64,000 nucleotides of DNA from Lunatibacter salilacus. Its GTDB lineage: Bacteria; Bacteroidota; Bacteroidia; Cytophagales; Cyclobacteriaceae. The position numbers were made by a program, and so were the translations under genes. Location: positions 125,678 through 189,677 of the forward strand of contig NZ_VOLC01000011.1 in NCBI RefSeq assembly GCF_009797935.1, written 5' to 3'. The notes under the pieces were generated by a model. It saw only the letters and a list, made by a program, of their open reading frames with translations, did no database searches and was not told where the DNA came from. Positions 53,653-61,607 of the stretch are shown here, in pieces (within the stretch, counting starts at the first letter, position 1; each line of letters begins with the position of its first letter).

Positions 53653-54681
53653 ATGAAGCTGGGATTAGCTGCTTTTGTTTTTTTCTTGCTGTTATATAGT
53701 ATCAACGTTGCCCAGGAAGCACCCGGTAAGGAGCTTTTTGGGAACCCAAATTCCTTAGAGATTCGATTGGGATACGCTTTTAGAGAACTGCGGAGAAGCA
53801 ATAGCGACAAACGTTATTTCCCGACATATCTTCATTATAGAATTGAAAAAGAAGCTTGGGATTCCATCCAGGTTGATGTCCGTGCTAGGGGTGTTTACAG
53901 GAGAAAAAATTGTTTCTTCACTCCTTTGAGGGTGAGGATAAATGCAAAGGAAAGAAGTGGTACCTTGTTTGAAGACCATAAAACCCTCAAGCTGGTACTT
54001 CCGTGCCTGACCCATGGGAATGCCAATGATTTGATTCTCATGGAGTATCTATGTTACAAACTCTATGAATTAATCACCCCCTATTATTTTAGAACTAGAT
54101 TAATAGCGCTGAGGTTAACTGATGAGCGGGGTAGACAGTCTAAATCATATGATCTGAAAGCCTTTTTTATCGAGGACGAAGACTTGATGGCTAAAAGATT
54201 GGGTGGAAAAATCATGAAAGCTGAGGAAATATATCCTTTCCTTCTGCAGGATACCTCTGCTGTCAGACATGATTTTTTCCAGTTCATGATTGCCAATACC
54301 GATTGGTCCGCCGTTTCCCAACATAATATCAGGATTCTACAGGTCCCTCCCATAACCAAAATCCACGTGCCATATGATTTTGATATGTCGGGCCTGGTCA
54401 ACGCCCCTTATGCGCAAGTGAGTGAATTTCTCCCCATATCTGACGTCCGTGAGCGGTTATATCGGGGTTTTTGCCGTGGTGAAGAATTATTTCAATTTAT
54501 AAGAGCTGAATTTATATCATTTGAAGATCAATTTTTGGGGATTTTAAGTGAAATAGAAACAGAAATCCACCCGGATGAGAAGGATCGCCTTCGGGAATTC
54601 TTTGATGCATTCTTTACCATCTTAAAGAGCGACCGAGAGTTTAATGAAAATATAGCATCAAAATGCAGAACCACACGATAA
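53653..54681 (+). CDS. CotH-like exported protein, paralog B
   Basis: A 342-residue paralog of the protein at 51589-52656, encoded on the opposite strand 1 kb away. It has a signal segment (KLGLAAFVFFLLLYSINVAQ), then RGVYRR, GTLF, LKLVLPC, MEYLCYKLYELITPYYFRTR, FFIEDEDLMAKR, FQFMIANTDWS, HNIRIL, VPYDFDMSGLVNAPYA and RLYRGFC. Probable active-site groups: Lys113, Asp217, Asn225, Asp242, Asp244. The pattern matches CotH-type atypical kinases (loop with D...N and a DFD motif resembling kinase DFG). The C-terminal ~60 residues are helical and differ from paralog A. It is followed 92 nt downstream by a phosphatase gene, an attractive but unproven functional link. Confidence 0.65.
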   Translation: MKLGLAAFVFFLLLYSINVAQEAPGKELFGNPNSLEIRLGYAFRELRRSNSDKRYFPTYLHYRIEKEAWDSIQVDVRARGVYRRKNCFFTPLRVRINAKERSGTLFEDHKTLKLVLPCLTHGNANDLILMEYLCYKLYELITPYYFRTRLIALRLTDERGRQSKSYDLKAFFIEDEDLMAKRLGGKIMKAEEIYPFLLQDTSAVRHDFFQFMIANTDWSAVSQHNIRILQVPPITKIHVPYDFDMSGLVNAPYAQVSEFLPISDVRERLYRGFCRGEELFQFIRAEFISFEDQFLGILSEIETEIHPDEKDRLREFFDAFFTILKSDREFNENIASKCRTTR

Positions 54682-54773
54682 ACAGAAATAATTCAAAACC
54701 ATTTTTGACAGTGACTCTTACATCGTTAAAAACGGTTTGGGGTGATCAATTAAGAATAATAAATTGAAAAATC

Positions 54774-56219
54774 ATGAAAAAGAAAGGCCTGATTCTCCGC
54801 ATATGTACGCACGGATTTCTCTTAGTCTTCCTGCAATCAACCTATGGTCAAAGCCTCCTTGTCTCCCCTTATCTGCAGCCAGGTGATTCACCCAAACTCA
54901 GAAAGGAACAAAAGGTGGTAGTCTGGCAAACAGACAGTATCCCCGGTGATTTTAGAGTGGAATGGGCACTTGGAAATTCTGTAGAATCCGCGCCTAAGCC
55001 CAAGTCAGTCAAAATCTCCTCCGTTAAACTCCATCTGGACAATGAAACCTCCTATCTTTATCGGGCAACCCTTAAGGGGTTAAATTTTGATGAAATCTAT
55101 ACCTACCGGGTTTCTTTGGGTGAAACTGTCCTGGCTGAAAACACCTTCACATCCCGCACAAAGAAATCCCAGACAAAATTTACTGTGTTTGGGGACCCTG
55201 GAGTGGGATCAGTAGAACAGGCTGCGTTGGCTTACCAGATGTACCAGCACAATCCACAATTCGCCCTTGTCACCGGTGACATGGCTTATTCCTATGGCCG
55301 GGCACTGGAGTATAGGTTCCGCTTCTTTCCGTATTACCTAAGGCGGGTGGCTACGCCGGATAAAGGCGCCCCCCTGATGGGTTCCATCCCCTTCTATATG
55401 CTTCTCGGAAATCATGATATTTATAGTGCTGATTTTGAGAAATACCCCGACGGGTTGGCTTATTTTTATTACAGCGATTTGCCGCTGAATGCCCCCATAC
55501 CTCAGCAGGTGGTAAAACCGGAGGGAGACCAGAGTTTGGTTCGTGCTTTTTTGAAAAACACGTCCCCAAGGTATCCAAGGGTTTCCAATTATTCCTTTGA
55601 ATATGGTAATGTTTATATTGCTTGCCTGGACGCCAATTACTATGCCAATCCCTTGGACCCTTCGCTGATTCAATGGCTCGAAAAGGATATAAAAAGCAGC
55701 AAGGCTGATTGGAAAATTGTGGCTTTCCATCATCCGCCTTTCAGTTCCAGCCACCAGCATTATGAATATCAGGTAATGCGATTATTGTCACCTGTGATAG
55801 AAGGCTTGGGAGTGGACTTGGTGTTTAACGGTCATATACACAACTATCAGCGCACCTTTCCCCTAAAGTTTGAACCTGAAAAAGATGAAGCTGGAACAAG
55901 GTACATTATATCAGATGAAGGGAGTGTGAATGGAGAATTTAGGCTGGACAAACATTTTGACGGCACTACAAACACCCAGGCAGATGGTATAATATATATC
56001 ATCAGCGGTGCCGGCGGTGCCGGTCTTTATGAACCCGAAATAAGTGAGAATTCTGATCTATGGAAGGAAGGCCCTCCCGGAAACTGGGTACCCTACACCG
56101 TGAAACTGGTTTCAGATAGGCATTCCTTTACGATGGTAGAAACTAACGGAAAAGTGTTAACCTTGAAGCAAATTGATGCGGAAGGAAAGGTATTCGATCA
56201 AATCAAAATGACCAAGTAA
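54774..56219 (+). CDS. Purple-acid-phosphatase-like metallophosphoesterase, exported
   Basis: A 481-residue exported protein with signal segment (about 5-25). Residues 26-130 form a fibronectin/PAP-N-like domain (KVVVWQTD, LNFDEIYTYRVSLG). The catalytic domain has all metallophosphoesterase motifs: VFGDPG, VTGDMAYSYGRALE, LLGNHD, HHPPFSSSHQH and NGHIHNYQRTFP. Such enzymes bind two metals and hydrolyse phosphomonoesters or related bonds in the periplasm. The late segment SGAGGAGLYEPE is common in plant-type PAPs. Spacing to the alcohol dehydrogenase gene is only 14 nt, so they share a transcript. Substrate unknown. Confidence 0.9.
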   Translation: MKKKGLILRICTHGFLLVFLQSTYGQSLLVSPYLQPGDSPKLRKEQKVVVWQTDSIPGDFRVEWALGNSVESAPKPKSVKISSVKLHLDNETSYLYRATLKGLNFDEIYTYRVSLGETVLAENTFTSRTKKSQTKFTVFGDPGVGSVEQAALAYQMYQHNPQFALVTGDMAYSYGRALEYRFRFFPYYLRRVATPDKGAPLMGSIPFYMLLGNHDIYSADFEKYPDGLAYFYYSDLPLNAPIPQQVVKPEGDQSLVRAFLKNTSPRYPRVSNYSFEYGNVYIACLDANYYANPLDPSLIQWLEKDIKSSKADWKIVAFHHPPFSSSHQHYEYQVMRLLSPVIEGLGVDLVFNGHIHNYQRTFPLKFEPEKDEAGTRYIISDEGSVNGEFRLDKHFDGTTNTQADGIIYIISGAGGAGLYEPEISENSDLWKEGPPGNWVPYTVKLVSDRHSFTMVETNGKVLTLKQIDAEGKVFDQIKMTK

Positions 56220-56233
56220 TCGATTTTAAGTAT

Positions 56234-57262
56234 ATGAAAGCCTGGCTTCTAAATCGAATTTCAAATCTGGATACAGCTTCACGTCCGCTGGAACTTACGG
56301 AAATCCCTGTCCCTGTACCAAAAGATTTCGAAATACTTATTAAGGTTCTCTGTTGTGGGATATGCCATACGGAATTGGATGAAATCGAAGGCCGGACACC
56401 CCCAGAGCAGTACCCCATTATACTAGGCCATCAAGTAGTGGGAATAGTAGAGAAATGCGGCAAGCATACCACATATTTCAAAAGCGGGGATAGGGTAGGC
56501 GTAGCATGGATATCCGCTGCCTGTGGCCAATGTGAATACTGTGTGGCGGGACTGGAAAATTTATGCCCTGATTTCAAGGCTACAGGAAGGGATACTAACG
56601 GGGGTTACGCCGAATTCATGGTTGTAGACGAGCGTTTTGCCTATCCTATTCCTTCCACATTTTCCGACAATGAAGCCGCACCCTTATTATGTGCCGGAGC
56701 CATCGGCTACCGGTCACTGAGGCTAACGGTCATTACGGATGGGCAGACACTAGGCCTCACTGGTTTTGGGGCTTCCGGTCACCTTGTTCTGAAAATGGCC
56801 CTACATCTGTATCCAAATTCACCTGTATATGTTTTTGCAAGGAGCAAAGATGAGCAAAAGTTCGCTTTGGATCTAGGAGCTACTTGGGCAGGAAAGATCA
56901 CAGATACTCCCCCTCAAAAAGCCAATGCCATTATCGATACCACTCCTGTTTGGACCACAGCGGTAGACTCCCTGTTGCATTTGAAGCCCGGGGGCAGACT
57001 GGTGATCAACGCCATTCGCAAAGAGTCAGGTGACCTGGATGCCCTTTTGAACATCTCCTATCAGGATCATTTGTGGATGGAAAAGGAGATAAAAACAGTA
57101 GCTAACATAACACGAACAGATGTAAGCGAGTTTCTTACACTGGCAGCTTCCATACCAATTATCCCGGCTGTAGAAACCTATCCATTCGACAAAGCTAATG
57201 AGGCCATAATGGATCTCAAACACAAACATGTGATGGGAGCCAAGGTTTTGGTATGCGGATAA
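56234..57262 (+). CDS. Zinc-dependent alcohol dehydrogenase (MDR family)
   Basis: A 342-residue medium-chain dehydrogenase. It carries the catalytic zinc ligands in CCGICHTELDEIEG and ILGHQVVG with a Cys in LLCAGAIGYRSL, and the structural zinc set CGQCEYC plus a later Cys (GLENLC). The nucleotide-binding fold has GLTGFGASGHLVLKMA. The closest style is AdhP/AdhA-like zinc alcohol dehydrogenases, whose natural substrates range from alcohols to sugar alcohols and aldehydes. It follows the metallophosphoesterase gene in the same operon, though the two reactions are not obviously linked. Cofactor is likely NAD(P). Confidence 0.9.
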   Translation: MKAWLLNRISNLDTASRPLELTEIPVPVPKDFEILIKVLCCGICHTELDEIEGRTPPEQYPIILGHQVVGIVEKCGKHTTYFKSGDRVGVAWISAACGQCEYCVAGLENLCPDFKATGRDTNGGYAEFMVVDERFAYPIPSTFSDNEAAPLLCAGAIGYRSLRLTVITDGQTLGLTGFGASGHLVLKMALHLYPNSPVYVFARSKDEQKFALDLGATWAGKITDTPPQKANAIIDTTPVWTTAVDSLLHLKPGGRLVINAIRKESGDLDALLNISYQDHLWMEKEIKTVANITRTDVSEFLTLAASIPIIPAVETYPFDKANEAIMDLKHKHVMGAKVLVCG

Positions 57263-57396
57263 ACCTAAAATTTTTACCTGCTTTTGTTTTCGATGACATA
57301 ACGCACCTTATCCGTTTAAAATCAGAATAGTATTTTGTGGTGAATACTACTTCTATAATCCAAGAACAAATGCAGCGAAATCTCCAGCCAAGTTGT

Positions 57397-58050
57397 TCAC
57401 GAACCGGTGCTTTTTTTAAGGTAAGGCGACTGGTCAAATGCCTGATCGATGGTAGATCTTAGCCGCTGATTGATTTGGGACCGGCCGGCTTCCATTACAC
57501 CATTGATCACCGCGCTCCACGGTACAGCTACATTATTATTCACTTGGCCGTTTCTATTATCGGTCATTTGAATAAAAAGTGTGCCCGAAGTATACCCACT
57601 CCTGTATACAGGATAATAATATCCCGGGTAATACCAAGACCAACCTGAGTACCAACCCGGATACCACCAATGCCAATAATACCAATCGTAATAATAGTAA
57701 ATATGGGTACTGGTGGATACTGAAGGAAGGATAATGACATCTGGCCCGTCATTTTTTTCTACCTCTGTCCAACCAAGATTGAGCATATTTTCCCTGATGC
57801 TATTTAAGATGATTTCACCGTGTGGCGCTGAAACAAATTCAGGTTCATTTCTTTCCGGGTGGTTGAAATTCTGCTTTTCTACTTTTATCACTTCATCCGG
57901 CAAAGCGAAAGTACTGACAGCTTTAAAGTCGAACCCGGCATCGAAATTTGTATAAACTGCGTCAATTTTATCGATATATCCCGGATCATCTGAATAGCAT
58001 CCATAGACTACGGCCAGAATCAATGCGATGTATTTAAATTGCTTTTCCAT
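57397..58050 (-). CDS. DUF4136 lipoprotein with aromatic-rich insert
   Basis: A 217-residue lipoprotein (signal ALILAVVYGC, Cys18). The beginning YTNFDAGFDFKAVSTFALPD and the C-terminal YTSGTLFIQMTDNRNGQ with VPWSAVINGVMEAG match DUF4136, a family of envelope lipoproteins of unknown function. Between them sits a remarkable run of Y, W, P and G (about residues 117-152, YYYDWYYWHWWYPGW...) that forms a low-complexity linker, probably membrane- or glycan-contacting. Members of this family often have an aromatic linker but this is on the long side. It is convergent with the alcohol dehydrogenase gene, alone on its strand. Confidence 0.85.
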   Translation of the reverse strand: MEKQFKYIALILAVVYGCYSDDPGYIDKIDAVYTNFDAGFDFKAVSTFALPDEVIKVEKQNFNHPERNEPEFVSAPHGEIILNSIRENMLNLGWTEVEKNDGPDVIILPSVSTSTHIYYYYDWYYWHWWYPGWYSGWSWYYPGYYYPVYRSGYTSGTLFIQMTDNRNGQVNNNVAVPWSAVINGVMEAGRSQINQRLRSTIDQAFDQSPYLKKSTGS

Positions 58051-58351
58051 TGGTTCATTTTTTTATTATCCAGAAATCCTTCTGGCTAATTTTAAATTCC
58101 AAATTCGAAAAAATGAACAGCAATAAAAATGATTTAAATCATTGGGAATAAATATATTTATCAGGATTTTACCCTCGTCCCAAGGTAGAATTAAGTCAGA
58201 AATTGGTAAAAATTCCCCTATGCGAACTATGTTGATTTGATTATTGGAAAGAATTTCGTTTTAAGATGAAAAATTGTCTACCAATTTCGAGTTTGGAAAC
58301 TGTCAGCTAATTTAGAATTATATTGCAAAAAACTAAACAGATAATATATCG
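58051..58351. other. Divergent intergenic region upstream of nucleoside hydrolase
   Basis: 301 nt of AT-rich sequence between divergent genes. It should hold both promoters. No clear -33/-7 pair, hairpin or ORF was recognised. Confidence 0.4.
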
Positions 58352-59287
58352 ATGTTACCAATTAAAACCTTATTTCTTTTCCTTTTATTCTCTCCTTGTT
58401 TATTGGCACAGACCCAGAAAGTTTGGCTCGATGCCGATACGGGCAATGAAATGGACGATCTATATGCCATCGCCCGAGTTTTGAAAGATGAAAAAATCGA
58501 ATTAATCGGATTAAGTTCCGCCCATTTTAATAATCCGGACCTGTTGGTCTTTGATAAATGGAATGCCTATGATACAAGGGGTTTGGTGACGGTGGAAGAC
58601 AGTCAACGCCTGAATGAAGAGATGCTTGAGATTATGGGCATGATGGAACTCCCACATCCCTTGGGTGCGGATAGACAGATTGGCCGGGCTTGGGGAGGGC
58701 AGGAGCCGAGGGATTCCCCGGCCGCCCAAGCTATAATTCAGGCTGTTCATGAGCTAGAAGAAGGTGAAAAATTGGATATACTGACTTTGGGTGCGTTGAC
58801 TAACATTGCCTCCGCCATTATCTTGGAACCTTCTATTCTGCCTTCTATTAGGATCTATTCTTTAGGCGCCAGGTATTTTCTTGATAGGAAAGCATGGAGT
58901 AAGAATGAATTCAACATTAGAAATGATTTAAACGCCTTTGATTACCTGATGGATTTGGAGAAATTGGATTTTACAGTAATGCCAGTGGAGGAAGCACTTC
59001 CCTTACAATTTGATAGGGAAGAAACGTATGGAAACCTTAACGATGAGCTTCCCCTTGAAAAAATGCTTGCAGATCGGTGGAGGGAACAAAATCCGCAAAG
59101 CCAAACTAGGGTAATGTGGGACTTGGCTTTGGTACAGGCTTATTTACGCCCTGACCTTTCCGAAGTGTTGACCGTCAATGCCCCACCTGAAAATAAAAAG
59201 CTAAGCGTGAAGATTTTCGCCCGTATAGATGCAGAAGCCATGGAAAAGGAATTTTATGAGGTATTGAGGCGTGCCCCAAACCTTTGA
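58352..59287 (+). CDS. Nucleoside hydrolase-like exported protein (IunH/DUF1593-related)
   Basis: A 311-residue protein with a signal peptide (1-20, ending LLAQ). It carries the nucleoside-hydrolase calcium site as VWLDADTGNEMDDLYAI (a variant of DTDPGxDD) and KLDILTLGALTNIA, and the Asp near the end in RVMWDLALVQAY. The hydrolase cleaves the N-glycosidic bond of ribonucleosides, releasing base and ribose; exported members act on external nucleosides. The histidine of the DPHxAAxV-type motif of IunH is not evident, so the substrate may differ. The stop codon falls inside a palindrome (59278-59310), which supplies the last residues. Confidence 0.85.
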   Translation: MLPIKTLFLFLLFSPCLLAQTQKVWLDADTGNEMDDLYAIARVLKDEKIELIGLSSAHFNNPDLLVFDKWNAYDTRGLVTVEDSQRLNEEMLEIMGMMELPHPLGADRQIGRAWGGQEPRDSPAAQAIIQAVHELEEGEKLDILTLGALTNIASAIILEPSILPSIRIYSLGARYFLDRKAWSKNEFNIRNDLNAFDYLMDLEKLDFTVMPVEEALPLQFDREETYGNLNDELPLEKMLADRWREQNPQSQTRVMWDLALVQAYLRPDLSEVLTVNAPPENKKLSVKIFARIDAEAMEKEFYEVLRRAPNL

Positions 59288-59435
59288 GGTCTTCCAGACC
59301 TCGAAGGTTTTCCATCTGGGCACGTTAAATCCGTTGGTTTCAAAACTGGATTCTGTAAAAGACCTTTGGGGTTTTTGGAAACCCCAAAGGTCGGCGACGT
59401 TTAAACCTTTGAGGTCTTCGAGACCTCGAAGGTTT
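59278..59435. repeat. Three palindromic hairpins after the nucleoside hydrolase gene
   Basis: Hairpin 1 (59278-59310): AAACCTTTGAGGTC with GACCTCGAAGGTTT, one mismatch. Hairpin 2 (59361-59392): GACCTTTGGGGTTT with AAACCCCAAAGGTC, perfect 14 bp. Hairpin 3 (59403-59435): nearly the same as hairpin 1, 15-bp arms with one mismatch. The first one overlaps the last codons and stop of the nucleoside hydrolase. All may terminate transcription. They are a different family from the GGGATTTGCAAATCCC repeats. Confidence 0.75.
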
Positions 59436-59481
59436 TTGCATTTGAGTATGAATTCCACCAAACCTTGATTAAATTTGAGTT

Positions 59482-59784
59482 ATGACAGAAAAAGCCAAGC
59501 CAATATTTGAGAAAGGAATCTTCTGGGATGTGAATTTTGAAAACATCGACTATGATGCCAAATACAAATTTGTGATTGAGCGGGTATTTGAGCGGGGCGA
59601 TGTGGACGATATTAGAAATTGCAGGCGTTATTATGGGGATGGGAAAGTTTCAGATGTATTATTGAACACTAAATTTTTACCAGAAACCAGAATGTATCTT
59701 GCAAGTGCAGTATTTGATAAACCTGTTACCGAATTTAGATGCTACAAACTCAGACAGTCGAATCCCACACTTTTTCCTTATTGA
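59482..59784 (+). CDS. DUF6922 antitoxin-like protein
   Basis: A 100-residue protein. The pattern EKGIFWDVNFENIDYDAKYKFVIERV, FERGDVDDIRNCRRYYGDGKV and SAVFDKPVTEFRCYKLRQ is that of DUF6922, found in Bacteroidota next to AbiEii/AbiGii-type nucleotidyltransferase toxins. The family is therefore taken as the antitoxin half of a toxin-antitoxin module, although its mechanism is unknown. The toxin start (ATG 59739) overlaps the 3' end of this gene by 46 nt, as in intact modules, but the toxin is broken. The antitoxin reading frame itself looks complete. Confidence 0.82.
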   Translation: MTEKAKPIFEKGIFWDVNFENIDYDAKYKFVIERVFERGDVDDIRNCRRYYGDGKVSDVLLNTKFLPETRMYLASAVFDKPVTEFRCYKLRQSNPTLFPY

Positions 59785-59974
59785 AAACCATTATGAAAAT
59801 TCCTGGGCTCAGTGAATTTTCGTTGGTTGGAGGAACTGCATTATCACGGTTCCACAGGCCATCACCTATTTTGCGGAGGCAGTGGAGGATGAAAACCCAC
59901 AGAGTTTGAAAGGTCAGACCTGGGAATCTATTAAGGAATCCATCCAAGAAAAGGTAAGGGAATACCTAACGTAA
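59739..59974 (+). pseudogene. Remnant of AbiEii/AbiGii-type nucleotidyltransferase toxin
   Basis: The start (ATG 59739) overlaps the DUF6922 gene and gives TFSLLKTIMKIPGLSEFSLV then GGTALS, the exact beginning of these toxins. Next an internal deletion has removed the GHR..DxD catalytic core and most of the protein. The ORF goes out of frame and stops at 59909. In another frame the C-terminus of the family reappears: ITYFAEAVEDENPQSLKGQT and WESIKESIQEKVREYLT, ending at 59972-59974. The toxin would normally be ~200 or more residues. It is clearly non-functional. Confidence 0.78.
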
Positions 59975-60112
59975 ACCCCGCAGCCCATACTATCCGGGAG
60001 TCTTATACTCTGGGTATTAAATAAATGGGTTGGTAAAATTAGAATCCTTGCAGTGGTATTTTTTTTAACTTTTGTTGATCAAATAGGTTAATCCTACTAA
60101 TTTGAATTTTTA

Positions 60113-60143
60113 TTTTATTAATTTTCACAATAGGTTAACTTTG
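60113..60143 (+). promoter_or_regulatory. Possible Bacteroidota-type promoter for NTF2-like lipoprotein gene
   Basis: TAACTTTG (60136-60143) fits the -7 element TAnnTTTG; TTTT at 60113-60116 takes the -33 position with 19-nt spacing (consensus TTTG). The ATG follows at 60168. Confidence 0.45.
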
Positions 60144-60167
60144 TTTTAATCCTAAAGTCTTCAAATC

Positions 60168-60599
60168 ATGAAAAAACTTTATTCCATTATATTGCTAACA
60201 TGCCTTACGTTTGCCGGATGTTCCTCTGATTCTACTAACGGGGAAATAGATGAAGCCCAAACCGAGGCTGTGCTGGACCATCACTGGGAGACATTTGTAA
60301 CCAATGACCTGGATGGGGTCATGGAAGATTATACAGACGAATCCATCCTGATCACCCCAAATGGCACATACAGGGGATTGGACGAAATCCGAGGTAATTT
60401 TGTCAATGCATTTAATGCCTTTCCAACACAGGGTGCCGAACTGACCTTGAATACCAGCTTGGCCGTTAGCGACGTGGGTTATATCTTGTGGGAAGCGGAA
60501 ACTCCGGAATTTACCCTGACCTATGCCACAGATACTTTTATTATACGTAATGGCAAAATCATACGTCAGACTTTCGCTGGTGTAAGGGTGGAAAAATAA
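60168..60599 (+). CDS. NTF2/SnoaL-like lipoprotein
   Basis: A 143-residue protein with a lipoprotein signal (MKKLYSIILLTCLTFAGC, Cys18). The rest is one cone-shaped NTF2-like domain: VLDHHWETFVTNDLDGVMED, YTDESILITPNGTYRGLDEI, and a C-terminal TYATDTFIIRNGKIIRQTF. The fold is used by many enzymes and binding proteins, including DUF4440 and SnoaL types, and no catalytic set can be assigned. The lipidation is unusual for this fold and suggests periplasmic ligand binding. Stand-alone gene with a likely promoter at 60113-60143. Confidence 0.85.
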   Translation: MKKLYSIILLTCLTFAGCSSDSTNGEIDEAQTEAVLDHHWETFVTNDLDGVMEDYTDESILITPNGTYRGLDEIRGNFVNAFNAFPTQGAELTLNTSLAVSDVGYILWEAETPEFTLTYATDTFIIRNGKIIRQTFAGVRVEK

Positions 60600-60719
60600 A
60601 TTATTTGAAGTTTACGAAAGGAAGGATAGATCTTTTACCAAATTTAATTAATTCAAAAATTTCCTGCATATTTAGGGAAACATTTGAAATGAAAATTGGG
60701 CGACCTCAAATTTTAAACC

Positions 60720-61607
60720 ATGGGTAAATCTGACACCATCAAATGGAAATCCATTTTTTCGTTAAAGGCTATATCATTTACCATTTTGGGAGTTCTTTTT
60801 GCAGTTGTTGGGCTTCAGGGATTTATGGTGCCTAATAATTTCCTAGATGGTGGGGTCACGGGTATTTCAATCTTAGTCACGGGCTTTGCCAATATTCATA
60901 TCAGTATATTGCTTATCTTTTTTAATATTCCTTTTCTTTTTGTGGGATATCGAAAAATCGGAAAAACATTCAGTTTACAGGCATTGATCGCTATATTGCT
61001 GTTGGCTGCAGGGATGTATTTTATTGAAATCCCCGCCTTCACCACGGATAAGGTCCTGATTGCTGTTTTTGGGGGCTTTTTTATAGGATTGGGTATTGGG
61101 TTTGTTATACGTGGAGGAGGGGTGATTGATGGATTAGAAGTCATTGGATACTATACACAAAAAAAATCAAGTTTGACCTCTGGGGAAATTATCTTGGCTT
61201 TAAACTGCCTAATTATTATTGGAGCGGCCTTTAAGTTTGGAATTGAGACGGGTATGTATTCTATATTGGTCTATTATACGGCCATGAAAACCTCCGACTA
61301 TGTGGTGGACGGTTTTGAAGAATATACTGCCTTGACCATTATTTCTGCCGAGTGTCAAACGGTAAAGGAACTGATTGTTCAAGATTTTGGTAAAGCCATT
61401 ACGGTTTATAAAGGTGAAAGGGGTTATTTGCCCGGAATGATTGACTCAGTAAATGATGTGGATATCATTATGACAGTAGTAACGAGGCTGGAAATTCATC
61501 GGCTCAAAGAAGCCATAGGTGAAATTGATCCCAAAGCCTTTTTATACGTTCAGAGCATTAAGGAAGTAAAAGGAGGATTAATCAAAAAGAAAAGTGGGCA
61601 CGGATAA
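60720..61607 (+). CDS. YitT family inner-membrane protein (DUF161 plus DUF2179)
   Basis: A 295-residue membrane protein with about five or six hydrophobic helices in the first ~200 residues and a soluble C-terminal DUF2179 domain (about 215-290; YTALTIISAECQTVKELIV, then GKAITVYKGERGYLPG and IIMTVVTRLEIHRLKEAI). The membrane part has GLQGFMVPNNFLDGGVTGIS and IRGGGVIDGLEVIGYYTQKK, typical of YitT. Function unknown; the DUF2179 fold resembles small-molecule-binding regulatory domains. It overlaps the following HD-domain gene by 14 nt and is probably co-expressed with it. Confidence 0.92.
   Translation: MGKSDTIKWKSIFSLKAISFTILGVLFAVVGLQGFMVPNNFLDGGVTGISILVTGFANIHISILLIFFNIPFLFVGYRKIGKTFSLQALIAILLLAAGMYFIEIPAFTTDKVLIAVFGGFFIGLGIGFVIRGGGVIDGLEVIGYYTQKKSSLTSGEIILALNCLIIIGAAFKFGIETGMYSILVYYTAMKTSDYVVDGFEEYTALTIISAECQTVKELIVQDFGKAITVYKGERGYLPGMIDSVNDVDIIMTVVTRLEIHRLKEAIGEIDPKAFLYVQSIKEVKGGLIKKKSGHG

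Noticed and set aside
57564-57752. Isoleucine/glycine-rich ORF opposite or within the DUF4136 gene
   Set aside because: It is the shifted reading of the aromatic-rich low-complexity segment of the lipoprotein gene.
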